From Aradus depressus (taxonomy: Eukaryota > Arthropoda > Insecta > Hemiptera > Aradidae), in NCBI GenBank assembly GCA_963662175.1, contig OY759223.1:10828249-10892248 (forward strand): 64,000 nt of DNA. The letters run 5' to 3'. Both the position numbers and the translations under genes were made by a program. This document shows positions 1 to 11,400 of this stretch, piece by piece. Under the pieces are notes generated by a model. That model saw nothing but the letters and a program-made list of their open reading frames with translations, had not been told where the DNA came from and did not search any database. Numbering within the stretch: position 1 is the stretch's first letter; each line of letters starts with the position of its first letter.

Positions 1-19
1 AGGTGTCAAATTATTTGAA

Positions 20-720
20 AAAAAAAGTGTCGGTGAATCAGCGGCTAGGTACTTCCCCAGTGCCAATTTAAACTCAATATTTGACTTAGTGGCTTCTTAA
101 TCACACTAAATTTTGAGGTGATGCTTTCATTTCATCGGCAGTTATTAGAGTGAGTCGAGTCCCCCTTCTCTGGACGAACCCGATCTTCGACCGATTTTGC
201 GGAAAACTAATAGTTGCCATCCTTATGTGGTTTTGAATTGAAATATTAGAAATTTCATGTCGATACCTTCATTACACTGGGAGTTATTAGGATTTTCGAG
301 TTGAGCCCTACTGATGATTCCGCTGAAAATGTATAAGTGTCGTCCTTAGAGGGTTTTGAGTTTACTTATAAAATTTCGTGTCAATACATTCATTACAATA
401 GTCGTTAATAGAATTTTTTTTAAGCTTCCCCCCTAATTCCCTCCTTCCTTTCGGCCGATTTGACTGAAAAAAAAACAGGTGTCGTCCTTAGAGTTCTGGA
501 TTCACATATAAAATATCGTGTCGATATATTAATTTTATCGTGAGATCGTGTTCACAGATACACAGAAATTATAATTTCATTTTTGGAATCAACAGGTCGT
601 TAAAAATGAAATTCCGTTGAAAACGCCGCATCGAATTTCAGAATTTCGACGAGCTAGGGAAGTAAGTTCCTTTTAGCCGATTTGAATGAACATCAATACC
701 AACTCGGTGAGCCGATTTTC
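20..720 (+). repeat. Dispersed repeat family B, longest copy
   Basis: Unclassified interspersed repeat recognised by recurring phrases: GTCGATACATTCATTACA, TCGGCAGTTATTAG, AATAGGTGTCGTCCTT, GAAATTCCGTTGAAAAC. It contains internal repeats of about 120-180 bp. No protein is evident. The copy begins GGTGAATCAGCGGCTA. Confidence 0.55.
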
Positions 721-1179
721 TTGTTAAAAAACGTTAAATTTGTCCCTCCCTAAATCATTTCTTTTTAATATTCCCTGACTTAATTGTTGGCAACCCTGTA
801 AGATATGATAAGAATTTTGGCATACCACATTGTCAAAGTAGGGCTGTCTTTTGGTCCTGAGAAGAGGTTGACAACTGATGGTGCAGGACATGGAGAGGAG
901 GATCAACGGGAGAGTCCACAACATGGTGACATGGTGGCCCACCAATTGAGTTGTTGACAACAACAATAACAACAACCAACAACACGAACTGACAACAATA
1001 ACAACACGGCGCGGTAGAGCGTCAACTAACAGCGAGAATAACAAGAGTCGACTCAGACGGCGAGTCGGAGACTGTCATGTGGTGGAGTTGGCTGTCTTCT
1101 CTTGCTCTCCCCTCTCTGACTGCTAGGAGGGGGGGCTCGCTTGGGCAGGGAGGGGGTTGTCAAGGAAGAGCGGTGTAAA

Positions 1180-1500
1180 CATCGGGCACGGTGGCATCGG
1201 TAGGGCTAAGAACTTGTATACATGGGGCACGGTGGCATCGGTAAGAATAGGAAGTTGTATACATGAGGCACGGTGGCATCGGTAAGAATAGAAATTTGTA
1301 TACATGGGGCACGGTGGCATCAGGAGGATAGGGATTTGTATACATGGGGCACGGTGGCATCGGGAAAATAGGAACTTGTATACATGGGGCACGGTGACAA
1401 CAGGAAAATAGGAACTTGTATACATGGGGCACAGTGGCATCGTGAAGAATAGGAACTTGTATACATGGGCACAGTGGCATAGGGAACGATAGGAACTTGA
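1180..1500. repeat. 41-bp minisatellite, about 8 copies
   Basis: Tandem units containing GGCACGGTGGCATC and TTGTATACATGG, spaced 41 bp. The open frames across it are a by-product of the repetition. Confidence 0.9.
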
Positions 1501-2239
1501 ATAAAGATACCAATAATATTAAAATAATAAATATGGACATGGTCTTAAATATAAATAGTGCAAGTAACTAGGAAACAAAAACATTCAAAATTATATAAAT
1601 CAAAATATGATCTTTGATAAGGGAAAATAATAAAATTGTTGTAGCCATAACACAAAAATAAAACCGAACAAAAAATATATATGTATCTTATAAGCAATAA
1701 ATTAAATTATATTTTTCTTAATTTTTAAGGCTATAATAAAAAATAAAAAAAAATTGTCGATTTTTTCAGCACCTACATTATTTAAAAAGTGCACAGTTGG
1801 TTCTGAGTCGAATTTTGGTCTATTAATGAGATATTTGTGGAGTAATGTTTACCTGGGTATAATACAAAGAGGGACAACAGAACAAAAAGTATAGCTAACA
1901 TACAACGCATACTTGTATAACACATGCTATGTATAACACATATGTATAACTTCCGAAAACATTCCTCACGTTAAACAATGAGGAAGCTAGAGAACTATAT
2001 TATACAGAGTTGAAGGACGAATCTATTTATTTCCTGTGTTTTGTGCAATGTTGGCTGTTCTTCACTGTCTAAATAAAGTGCAATATTTACCTTAACATGG
2101 CAATAAGGAAGAAAAATGTGCAATATGTTGCACTTGACAAGACCGGAAAAGTGCAGTGGACGAATAAGGTCAGAAATTATTCTATTTGTAACAGTGCAGC
2201 CTTCCTGGTGTATAATGCACAGAAATGCAATTTATATGT
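1501..2239. other. AT-rich stretch with nothing recognised
   Basis: No coding similarity, RNA gene or clear repeat seen; short AT-rich runs only. Confidence 0.5.
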
Positions 2240-2545
2240 TTTACTTTACCAGTTGTACAAACTATAGTTATGGTCAAAAATTCGATGCGGAGTTTCCAAC
2301 GGAATTTCATGTTTTCCGACCTCCTGATTCCAAAAAAGAAAATGGAAAACAAATGCCTTCTGTCTGTGAATACAATAATTCAAAATAGAATGAATGTATC
2401 GACATGAAATTTTATATTTCTATCTAGAACCCGAGGACGACACCTATTAATTTCCAGCGGAATCAGCTGAAGAGGAGGGGTAGGACATAGGGCTCAACTA
2501 TAAATTCCAATAACTGCCGATATAATGAATGTATCCGGACAAAAT
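2240..2545 (-). repeat. Repeat family B copy
   Basis: Reverse-orientation copy with the phrases GATGCGGAGTTTCCAACGGA and GAATGTATCGACATGAAAT. Confidence 0.5.
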
Positions 2546-2619
2546 TGAGTCTGACGATTCAGAATTCAAATTTTTTTCGCTGGGGGAAGTGCATAGACCG
2601 TGATTCACCTACTTTTTTT

Positions 2620-2945
2620 TTTTTTAATTTACAGATATTTACATCTGTATAAAGAATATACACAAAAAACAAATGTGCTAACAGAGAAAAAATGGCAATT
2701 GTCAAAATGACAAGAGGAGAAATCACCTTGTGGTGAAACTCCCTAATAATAAAATAAAAAGTTGCACTCATTTACGACTAAACACTGTCACTGCCTGACC
2801 TGAGAAGGTCTCTAGGCCATTGGCGATTAAGGCGTCGTTTGGGAAGTGTGGAAGATGGGAGGGCACGGACTAGAGGATTAATGTGGGTACTAAAGGAGGA
2901 AAATAACTTGGATCTGGATTTAGCTAATTCGGTGACAAATGGATT
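2620..2945 (-). mobile_element. LINE 3' fragment (reverse transcriptase C-terminus plus 3' UTR)
   Basis: On the minus strand 2775-2945 reads THINPLVRALPSS and NRQWPRDLL, typical of the end of ORF2 in jockey/R1-type LINEs. The following 3' UTR (ACAGAT..TTTACA..GTATAAA) recurs at 7030-7130. Family level only. Confidence 0.4.
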
Positions 2946-3358
2946 ATTGACAGTGCGAAGATTGTAGATGTAATATAATAATACAATTTTATTATAAAGA
3001 TTATGTTAGCATTTTATTTTTCTTCTTGTAATAATAATAATAATAATATTGACAGGCAATACTCATGGTCAAATTGACCGTCTGAGGGGTTATCTCTTCT
3101 ATTTCTACTCGATAATACACATATATAAAAGTGACAATAAAAAATAAAATAATTCAAATATAAATGCAGTAATTTACAAAATTAATTTAAATGATCCTTT
3201 GAAAAAACTAATAAAAAATGAAATTAAAAACAATATTTCTGTTTATATATTATTAATAATTAAATTCTGAAACTAGCTCAAATCTATAATTCCAGGCTAT
3301 TTTTCTTCTTGTACCTAAGTCATATAGCGTTATTTCTTAAATATACTATGTTTTTTGT

Positions 3359-3540
3359 AGAGGGCCGGTAGCTCTGTGGTATGAGTGCTTGCTTAATGAG
3401 CTCATGATCGCGGGTTGAGCTCACCTTGAGCATGCCATCCTTCGGATGGGACGTTAAGCGATGATCTCGAATCTAGTAGAGTGACGAAAGAGCGCTCTGG
3501 TTATAGTCCATATGATCTTGCAGTTAAAGCGTCGCCATCA
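3359..3540 (+). mobile_element. tRNA-derived SINE (family A), degenerate
   Basis: Head GGGCCGGTAGCTCTGTGGT (A box) and GCGGGTTGAGC (B box), then the core TCCTTCGGATGGGACGTTAA and tail GAGCGCTCTGG. Internally shortened. Confidence 0.75.
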
Positions 3541-4244
3541 GTCATTAATAAATAATTACTGTTTTTTTTTTTTTTTTAATTTTTTAGTATTATATTTTCT
3601 TTATTTTTTGTAATTTTAATATTTTATTTTATAATTGACAACTCAAATATTTGTAAATATTATGTTAAGGTAGGATTTCCCTCGGGTTTGTTTGTCATAG
3701 CCTTACGTAATCTCAGGTAATCGGAGGATTGTATAAATATGACTAACCTAGCAACCTTAAATGTCAGTTTTGAACTTTGTACTGACAATGGCGTAAGCAG
3801 AAACCGGTACACTTCATGTATATATTTTGTGTAATTAGATAATATAAAAATTAAACAATTAATTTGTTTTTATTTATTTTATTATCTTTCCACTGGACAC
3901 AGATCCCAAAAATGTATTCGGACATGGATAGTATACAGTTCTGATAAATTTTCTTCAAATTGTGGTACACGGTTGGACAATTTCAAAATAATCTCGATAC
4001 AGTAAACTTGAGGTACATTGGACTGTAAGTAATACGGAAACTGTTGGCGGAAGTATGATAGAAGAACGCTATCTGTTGAGGTCGAATTAAAACAGAGGCG
4101 GACGGAAATGTGGGGGCGCGAAGTGTCGGTTCCGCTATGTGGACATCGCGCCAACAATGTGATCCATGTACCCTTGCATCGCATCAGGTGCATAAAAAAA
4201 ATCAGTGAATTATTTTCGCCCTTCCTTTGAAATCAATATCGATT

Positions 4245-4500
4245 TGGTTAAAAATCGATGTGTCTTACTCAAAGTGTTTTGAATCCTCATACTAAATTTA
4301 ATTTTTTATATGTTACATCGGCAGTTATTAAAGTTTTTGAAATGAGCCCCCCCCCCCACACACCTGAACCCCCCTTCTCTTCAACCGATACCGCTGAAAT
4401 TTGACAGGAATTTCATGTCGATACATTCATTTTATCAGCAGTTATTAGAGTTTTTGAGTTACGTCTCCCTACTAATCTCCCTTTCCGATGTGTCTGAAAA
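4245..4500 (+). repeat. Repeat family B copy
   Basis: Contains CATCGGCAGTTATTAAAG and GTCGATACATTCATTTTAT. Confidence 0.45.
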
Positions 4501-4534
4501 TCAATCAAAAAGAAGAGCAACGCGTTTGTGTCAA

Positions 4535-4955
4535 GTTTTGAGTGCAGTTGGGTAAAAAACATTTCAGATGTTGCAAGAGGCTTTTGGGGATGAATGTCTG
4601 AGTCGATCACGGTGTCATGAGTGGTACTAGAGGTTCCTCGTTCAGGACGACCATCACCTTCGACTGACGGCTGATCAAATCGTCGACTAACCATCCATGA
4701 AATGGCAGAGGACATTTGCGCGAGGCTGTGAAGAGGAAGATACCTGAGCTGTGGCGAAGTCGGGAATGGGTGCTGCACCATGACAACGCGCCTGTTCATT
4801 CTGCGTTGCTCATTCGAGATTATTGCACAAAAAACGCCATGCACAAAACGTCATCCCCCAGCCCCGTACTCATTAGACCTGGCCCTGCGGTCTTTTTCCT
4901 GTTTCCGAAATTCAAGAGGCCCTTAAAAGGACAGAGATTTGACTCAACATCATAA
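4535..4955 (+). pseudogene. Mariner-family transposase remnant
   Basis: The first part decodes in broken frames as the mariner helix-turn-helix region (FQMLQEAFGDECLSRSRCHEWY). After a deletion, the C-terminal catalytic part reads LWRSREWVLHHDNAPVHSA and FFLFPKFKRPLKG. Frameshifts disrupt the DLAPCDFF segment, so it is inactive. It lies downstream of the MDH1B-like gene's stop. Confidence 0.8.
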
Positions 4956-5054
4956 ATAAATTTTTAAAAAATCAGTCCTGGAACTTGTTGATCACTCCTC
5001 GTATATGACATTTGTAAATGTAATTAGTGGTATAACATTTTTGAGCTGGCTTAC

Positions 5055-5170
5055 TTAAGGTTTTTAATAAGGTTCCCAGATAAAATAAAATAAGAGCTTT
5101 TTCCGGGTTTCGAACCAGTGATCTTGAGCTAAGAAAGCAAGCACACAATCTCAGAGCTACCAACACCCCT
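5055..5170 (-). mobile_element. SINE family A, head only
   Basis: Reverse-strand tRNA-like head: CGGGTTTCGAACCAGTGATC (B box) and CAGAGCTACCAACACC (A box end). Confidence 0.7.
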
Positions 5171-5304
5171 CATCTATAAATTATTATTAAAGTCAATCCG
5201 AAAACCATCAATTTCTCGAAATGATGAAAAGCCGCAGTTATAACAATAATTCACAAAATAAACTTCAATAGTTTGTATTTTGTCTCCAAGATTCTTCAAC
5301 ATAT

Positions 5305-5482
5305 TTATGAATTTTCAGAATAGTATTTGTGGGCTTGGTATTCCTGAGAGATGTCAGGATCCATCTCCATTAGATCGGAGGAGGAGCTGGCTTCGGGGCT
5401 GTTCGGATGAAGGTAGCTAGAGACGGAGAGGTGGCGAGGCTCATTGATGATGTCGTAGGACATCTCATTCGAATATGGGCCC
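5305..5482 (-). CDS. MDH1B: Tail exon 39 (C-terminus and stop)
   Basis: GPYSNEMSYDIINEPRHLSV then SSYLHPNSPEASSSSDLMEM and DPDISQEYQAHKYYSENS, stop TAA at 5305-5307. Acceptor GTTTTTCAG|, phase 2 in. No AATAAA within 300 bp downstream; an ATTAAA lies in the SINE near 5057. Confidence 0.75.
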
Positions 5483-8400
5483 CTGAAAAACATATCCACC
5501 CATTAATTTAATTTATAATTATTTTTTTAATTTATAATAATAATAAATTTTCCATATAAAGAGATTCTTAATTTATAATAATACATTTTTCATCATCTGT
5601 ACATCAAAATCACATAATGTTTGTTCCCGATATCTCAGAGGAAGCGTGCTAAACTACTAAGCTCAAGATCGCGGGTTCGAAACTCAGCCGAGGCCCTTTT
5701 TTTTTATCTGGGAGGTGAAAAAACGTTGAACGCGCCGTTCTTATCTTAAAGATCCTTTCCCTTAGGCAACTAAACAGGTAGGATTCAGGCTTATGTCCAC
5801 CAGAGTGACGAAAGAGCGCTCTGGTAGTAGGCAATATGATCTCAAAGTTAAAGCCCAGACGTAAGTCATAATAACAAACTTTATGTAAAACATATTTTAC
5901 GAGTCGAACTAGTCTAGACTAAAGGTTTTAATACAAAGGTCGACTTGTAAAATATGTTCTGCATAAAGAAAATTATGATCAATTATAAAGAAAAATATAT
6001 TTACAATAAAGATCAGCAAATAAATAATAGATACTCATGAGAGTTCTTCCGAAAATCTATTTGCTAGATTGTAAAGACCAAAAAATAAATTGGGAGAAGA
6101 GGAAAGTTAGGCTACGATGGTGGGGGGTATAGACTCCCGGGGGCACAGCCCGCAGTTTCCGTGGTTAGCGTTGCAGATTTTTTGTTATTAATTTGGGAGA
6201 CTCAGACCTCTAGAAGCTCCCCCTGAGGTAACCACTGTAATACTTAAGTTGACTTTAAATGAGCAGCAAAAATGCAAAGCGCAGCAGCAGCAAATGCACA
6301 CTGTGGTTTCTGCGCTTTTAGAATTAAATGACTCACATCCAATAGCGTGCATTTGCTGCTGCTGCGCTTTGCATTTTTACTGCGCATGTAAAATCAGCTT
6401 TAAGAGTATAAAGTACAACATAAATGACGATTTTGAGCGAGGAAATGAAATGATCGAATTCATGTATATTTAAATAAATTTAATATGACTTGTTTTGTAC
6501 ATGTACATTTATGTAACAGCTGATTGCTGATTTAGGAATCAGACGCACGGGAAATTTGAAGATCCTATTGGTAACTTGCAAGCAATTTTCACAAAGTAGA
6601 TTCTTTATCCAATATAATAATTATATTATATATTATATTATACATAATTATTAACCATTTTCCCAAAACGGTATTGTTCAAAATTGCATCGTCTAGTTGA
6701 ACTATCCGGAAAAATGCTTTCTTTTGTTCATCTACTCGTTTCGTGTAGGTAATTTCATCTTCATCAATTCCTCTTGGAGGTACATGACTAAGCTTGAGTT
6801 TCTGGGAAAACAAATATATATATACGAGTATAATAAATAAATTGAAAAATAATAAATATCAGGAAATTCCCTTGGCTGAAGAGAAAATGCTAATCTCAGC
6901 AACTCCTAATCCTTCGATCCTTTCGTTTAAATCTTGTTAATCATTTTATTTTTTTACTTATATAAACCAATTTATTTTATTTCTCTTGGTTTATTCTTTT
7001 ATGTATTTTTTTTAATGTAATTTTTTTAAATTTACAAATAGGTGTTTACAATTGTATAAATAATATATACAAGAAACAAATTCGCTAAATGAGTAAAATA
7101 TGGCATTGTCAAAATGTCAAGAGGGGAGAAATCACCCAGTGTTGACACTCTCACTGAGTATGGAGGTTATTGTTGGAAACATAGTAGGAAGAATTGGCTA
7201 TTGTACGAAGGATTTTGGATTAAAGGGAAAATTGACATCCTAGGCAGTACCCGCGTATATGAGTCGTTTTATTTAGTTAATTTAGATTTTTTGTCATCAA
7301 AACACACTGAACTTCAATAATACGGATCAGAAAGGGGTACATCATCTTTCCATTCTCTTTTATTTTCACCTAACATATCCATCATTCATCAAAACACACT
7401 GAACTTACATAATACGGATCAGAAAGGGGTACATCATCTTTCCATTCTCTTTTATTTTCACCTAACATATCCATCATTCATCAAAACACACTGAACTTCA
7501 ATAATACGGATCAGAAAGGGGTACATCATCTTTCCATTCTCTTTTATTTTCACCTAACATAACCATCATTCATCAAAACACACTGAACTTCAATAATACG
7601 GATCAGAAAGGGGTACATCATCTTTCCATTCTCTTTTATTTTCACCTAACATATCCATCATTCATCAAAACACACTGAACTTACATAATACGGATCAGAA
7701 AGGGGTACATCATCTTTCCATTCTCTTTTATTTTCACCTAACATATCCATCATTCATCAAAACACACTGAACTTACATAATACGGATCAGAAAGGGGTAC
7801 ATCATCTTTCCATTCTCTTTTATTTTCACCTAACGTATCCATCATTCATCAAAACACACTGAACTTACATAATACGGATCAGAAAGGGGTACATCATCTT
7901 TCCGTTCTCCAGTCATATGATAGAGTTTTTCTGTCCAATATTCCAAAATTTGTTGCCTTTCTGCCTCGAGTTTTTCAAATTTCAACATTTTATGAACCTG
8001 AAAAAAAAAAAAATTAATATATAGCATAATATTCGTCCGTTAATTCATCAGAGCGAACTAATCAGGCCAGTTTTCGGTCTCTCTCTGATACGCATTTACC
8101 GATTTGACTGAAAATCAATAAGTTATTGATTTTATTACTAGGAGTCGCTTGGGATGGTATTTCGCTGAGAGTTCGATATATTTATAACAATTAAGAACAT
8201 ACAATTGTACAACCAACTCCACTTACCCTGTATTCATCGTACAATCGGTCAAATTCTATTTTATCTTTGTCATCCTCTACTTTCTTCCCTTGAAGCTCCA
8301 TCATTCTTTTTATCACTTCATTTTCACCATACGTCAGAAGTTCATAGTACTTTGAAGATTGTGGTAAATCGTTCCCCTAAAAAAAAAAATAATAATAATA

Positions 8401-11400
8401 CTCTCTTGATAAAGTTGGTTTGAAAAAAACGACAAATTGTCCTTCGGTCTCCCCAAAATGTATTTATATTTATATTTAGGTTACGCCATTACCAAACATT
8501 TTGTGAGAAAATAAACAATTTCAATTCAAGTCTAACAAGTTTTCAATTTTTTTATTGTTCCTTGTCAGAGCGCCGAAAGAGCTGGGGTGATCTTGAAGTT
8601 AAAGCCCGGGCATGAGTCACAATTAACACAAGCACCTAATCATTATGTAAGTAAGAATTTTATTTTGTAACTTCTAAGTTGAGGAACGCGGACATATTGT
8701 GGAAACTTGTAATAAATAAATAAAAAAATTTAGTATTTTGTAAGTTATTTTATAATTAGGAGTCGCTTGCAATGGTATCCGCTGAGAGTTCGCTTGCAAT
8801 GGTATCCGCTGAGAGTTCGCTTGCAATGGTATCCGCTGAGAGTTCGCTTGCAATGGTATCCGCTGAGAGTTCGTTGTTTTTATTATAATTAACATCACAC
8901 AATTCTATAACAACTCCACTTCCCTGTATTCAACGTCAATCGATAAAACGTTTTGTGGGGGAATAAACAATTTCAATTCAGGTGTAACAAGTATTCAATT
9001 TCTTTATTGTTTTTTAAGAAATATATCTTTTGGGCAAGGGGTTCAAGCTGATATTTACTTTCTTGAACATTAAAATGAAGGAAAACATACAAAGCCTAGA
9101 ATAATGAAGAAAATAAAGATTAGAATAGAAAAAATAGTACTTTCTGCCAGTGGAAAGGGGATACCTCTGAAGGATTTGAGTTTAATTATTATGACTCAGG
9201 TCCGGGCTTTAACTACAAGGTCATATCGCCTACTACCAGAGCGCTCTTTCGTCACTCTGGTGGAAATGAGCCCGACTCTACTGTGGGAGTCCTAAATGTT
9301 GCCTATCCTAAATGTTTATTCACCTAGGACAGGGGTCTTCAACGATTACCTGACATCGTCCAGGCTCGGGACCATCGCTCAACGTCTCATCCGTTATAAA
9401 TGGTTTATTTTGCAAGTTTGCAAGAATAAAAGTTTTTATAATGCCTGAATAATGGCAAAACGTTAATAAAATTATTGTGTATATATAGGCTAATTTGTTG
9501 TTAAACCATCTTCATCAAGTGAAAATTATACAGGTCTCAAATCAAGGGTATTTTTCTACAACTTTAATTTAATAATAATAATAATAATAATAATTATACA
9601 ACTTTATAGACAACATTAGAGGGCGCCGATAGCTCAGAAGTAGCATGTTAGTCTATTGAGCTCAAAATCACGGGTTCAAAACCCGGCCGAGGCCCTTAGG
9701 TATTTCATCTAGTAAGTGATCTTAAATACCATTTTCTCCAATGGCTTTTCCTCTTCTACCAGTGGATAGGGGACGCCTATATTCTCTCTTAGACTTCGAA
9801 TCTTAGCAAGAGTATCCATCAATTCATTACCACTTTTTCTTGTCTCAGCTTGATTCTTTAATTCATCTCCTAAAAATATGAATAACAATAAAAAAATGAT
9901 TTTGAGATAGGGGAAGGGTGAGAGAGAGTGATCTGTTTAGCGTAATTGGAATAAAAAAGTCCTGTAATGGCCAAATCAAATATTTTAATTTTTGAAAATA
10001 ATTTGTGTGAACCAATAAAGGAACTATAAGAGTTAAAATACGAACAACACTTCCCGCCAACGGCCATACCACGTTGAACACACCGGTTCTCGTCCGATCA
10101 CCGAAGTTAAGCAACATCGGGCGTGGTTAGTACTTGGATGGGTGACCGCCTGGGAAAACCGCGTGCTGTTGGCATTTTTTTTTACATATTTTTATTTTTT
10201 TCATATTTTCACTTACTAAATTGTTTCTTCCAAATATCATTCATCATCTGTCTTTCTTCTGGAATAATATCGCTCATTGTCGTCTCCCTTGTCTTCATAA
10301 AAAACGGACTTGCTCCTGAAAAAAAAAAAAAATTATAAATAATAAAAAATAAATAAAATTAAAGTTACAAGGGCGCGGATAGCTCTAAGCTCAATATAGC
10401 GGGTATATATAGCTTTTTATCCGGGAGATGAGCACACCGTCCTTCGAATGGGACGTTAAGCGACGGTCCCGAGCCTGTACAATGTCAGGTACTCATTGCG
10501 GTGAATAAACCTGGATAGGCAACGTTTAGAACTTCCAGTAGGGTCGGGCTCATTTCCACCAGAGTGACGAAAGAGCTCTCTGGTAGTAGGCAATATGATC
10601 TCGTAGTTAAAGCCCGGGCATGAGTCACAATAACTAAGTCAAATTTTCGAAGTGGAGGCCCGATAATCTGAAATTTATTAATGTATATAGAAAAATAAAA
10701 AACAACCACATGAATTATTAGCAATCTACTTCCCCATCACAAATGAATAAATTAAAGTGTTTGCTCTCCCTCTGACTCCTTTGATTTATATAATGGCTTC
10801 TGAATCCTCGAACTAAATATTGTGTCGATACATTCATTACATCGGCAGTTATTATGATATTTAAGTTTTATATATTTTCTCTTAGATTTTGAGGGATTGT
10901 CTTTATGGGGTTCTGCTGGATACACATATAAACTAAATATAATACGAGTGCTAGGCTCATAAACAGTTGATCGAGGTTTTCATAAAATTTCAAATGTCAG
11001 CGTCATTTGAATCCCTTTTACTGATCCCCTCATTGCTTTCGTCGAATTAACAGAAAATTAATATATACTATATATTTAATAGTTCCTTGTCAGTATATTA
11101 ATTACATCGGAAGCTATTGTGTTCACACAAACACATAGAGAAAAGTTTATTTTTGGAATCAAGAGATCGGAAAACCTAAAATTCCAGTTAAAATATTAGG
11201 TTTTTTATCCGGGAGGTGAAAAACCTTGAGCATGCTGTTCTTCGGTCCCGAGCCTGTATGATGTCAGGTATTCTTTAAAGACCTTTACCTCAGGTAATTA
11301 AACCTGAGAAGAGAAAGCAAAATTTAGGACTCTAGTCGAGTCAAAAATGCCCACCAGAGTGACGAAAGAGCGCTCTGGTAGTAGGCGATATGAACTTGTA

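Noticed and set aside
1123..1540. Cys/Pro/Tyr-rich minus-strand frames
   Set aside because: They follow the 41-bp minisatellite in several frames; no start context, splice signals or homology.
9640..9700. tRNA gene calls at SINE heads
   Set aside because: A and B boxes are present, but the cloverleaf is incomplete and each is followed by the SINE body; same for other SINE heads.
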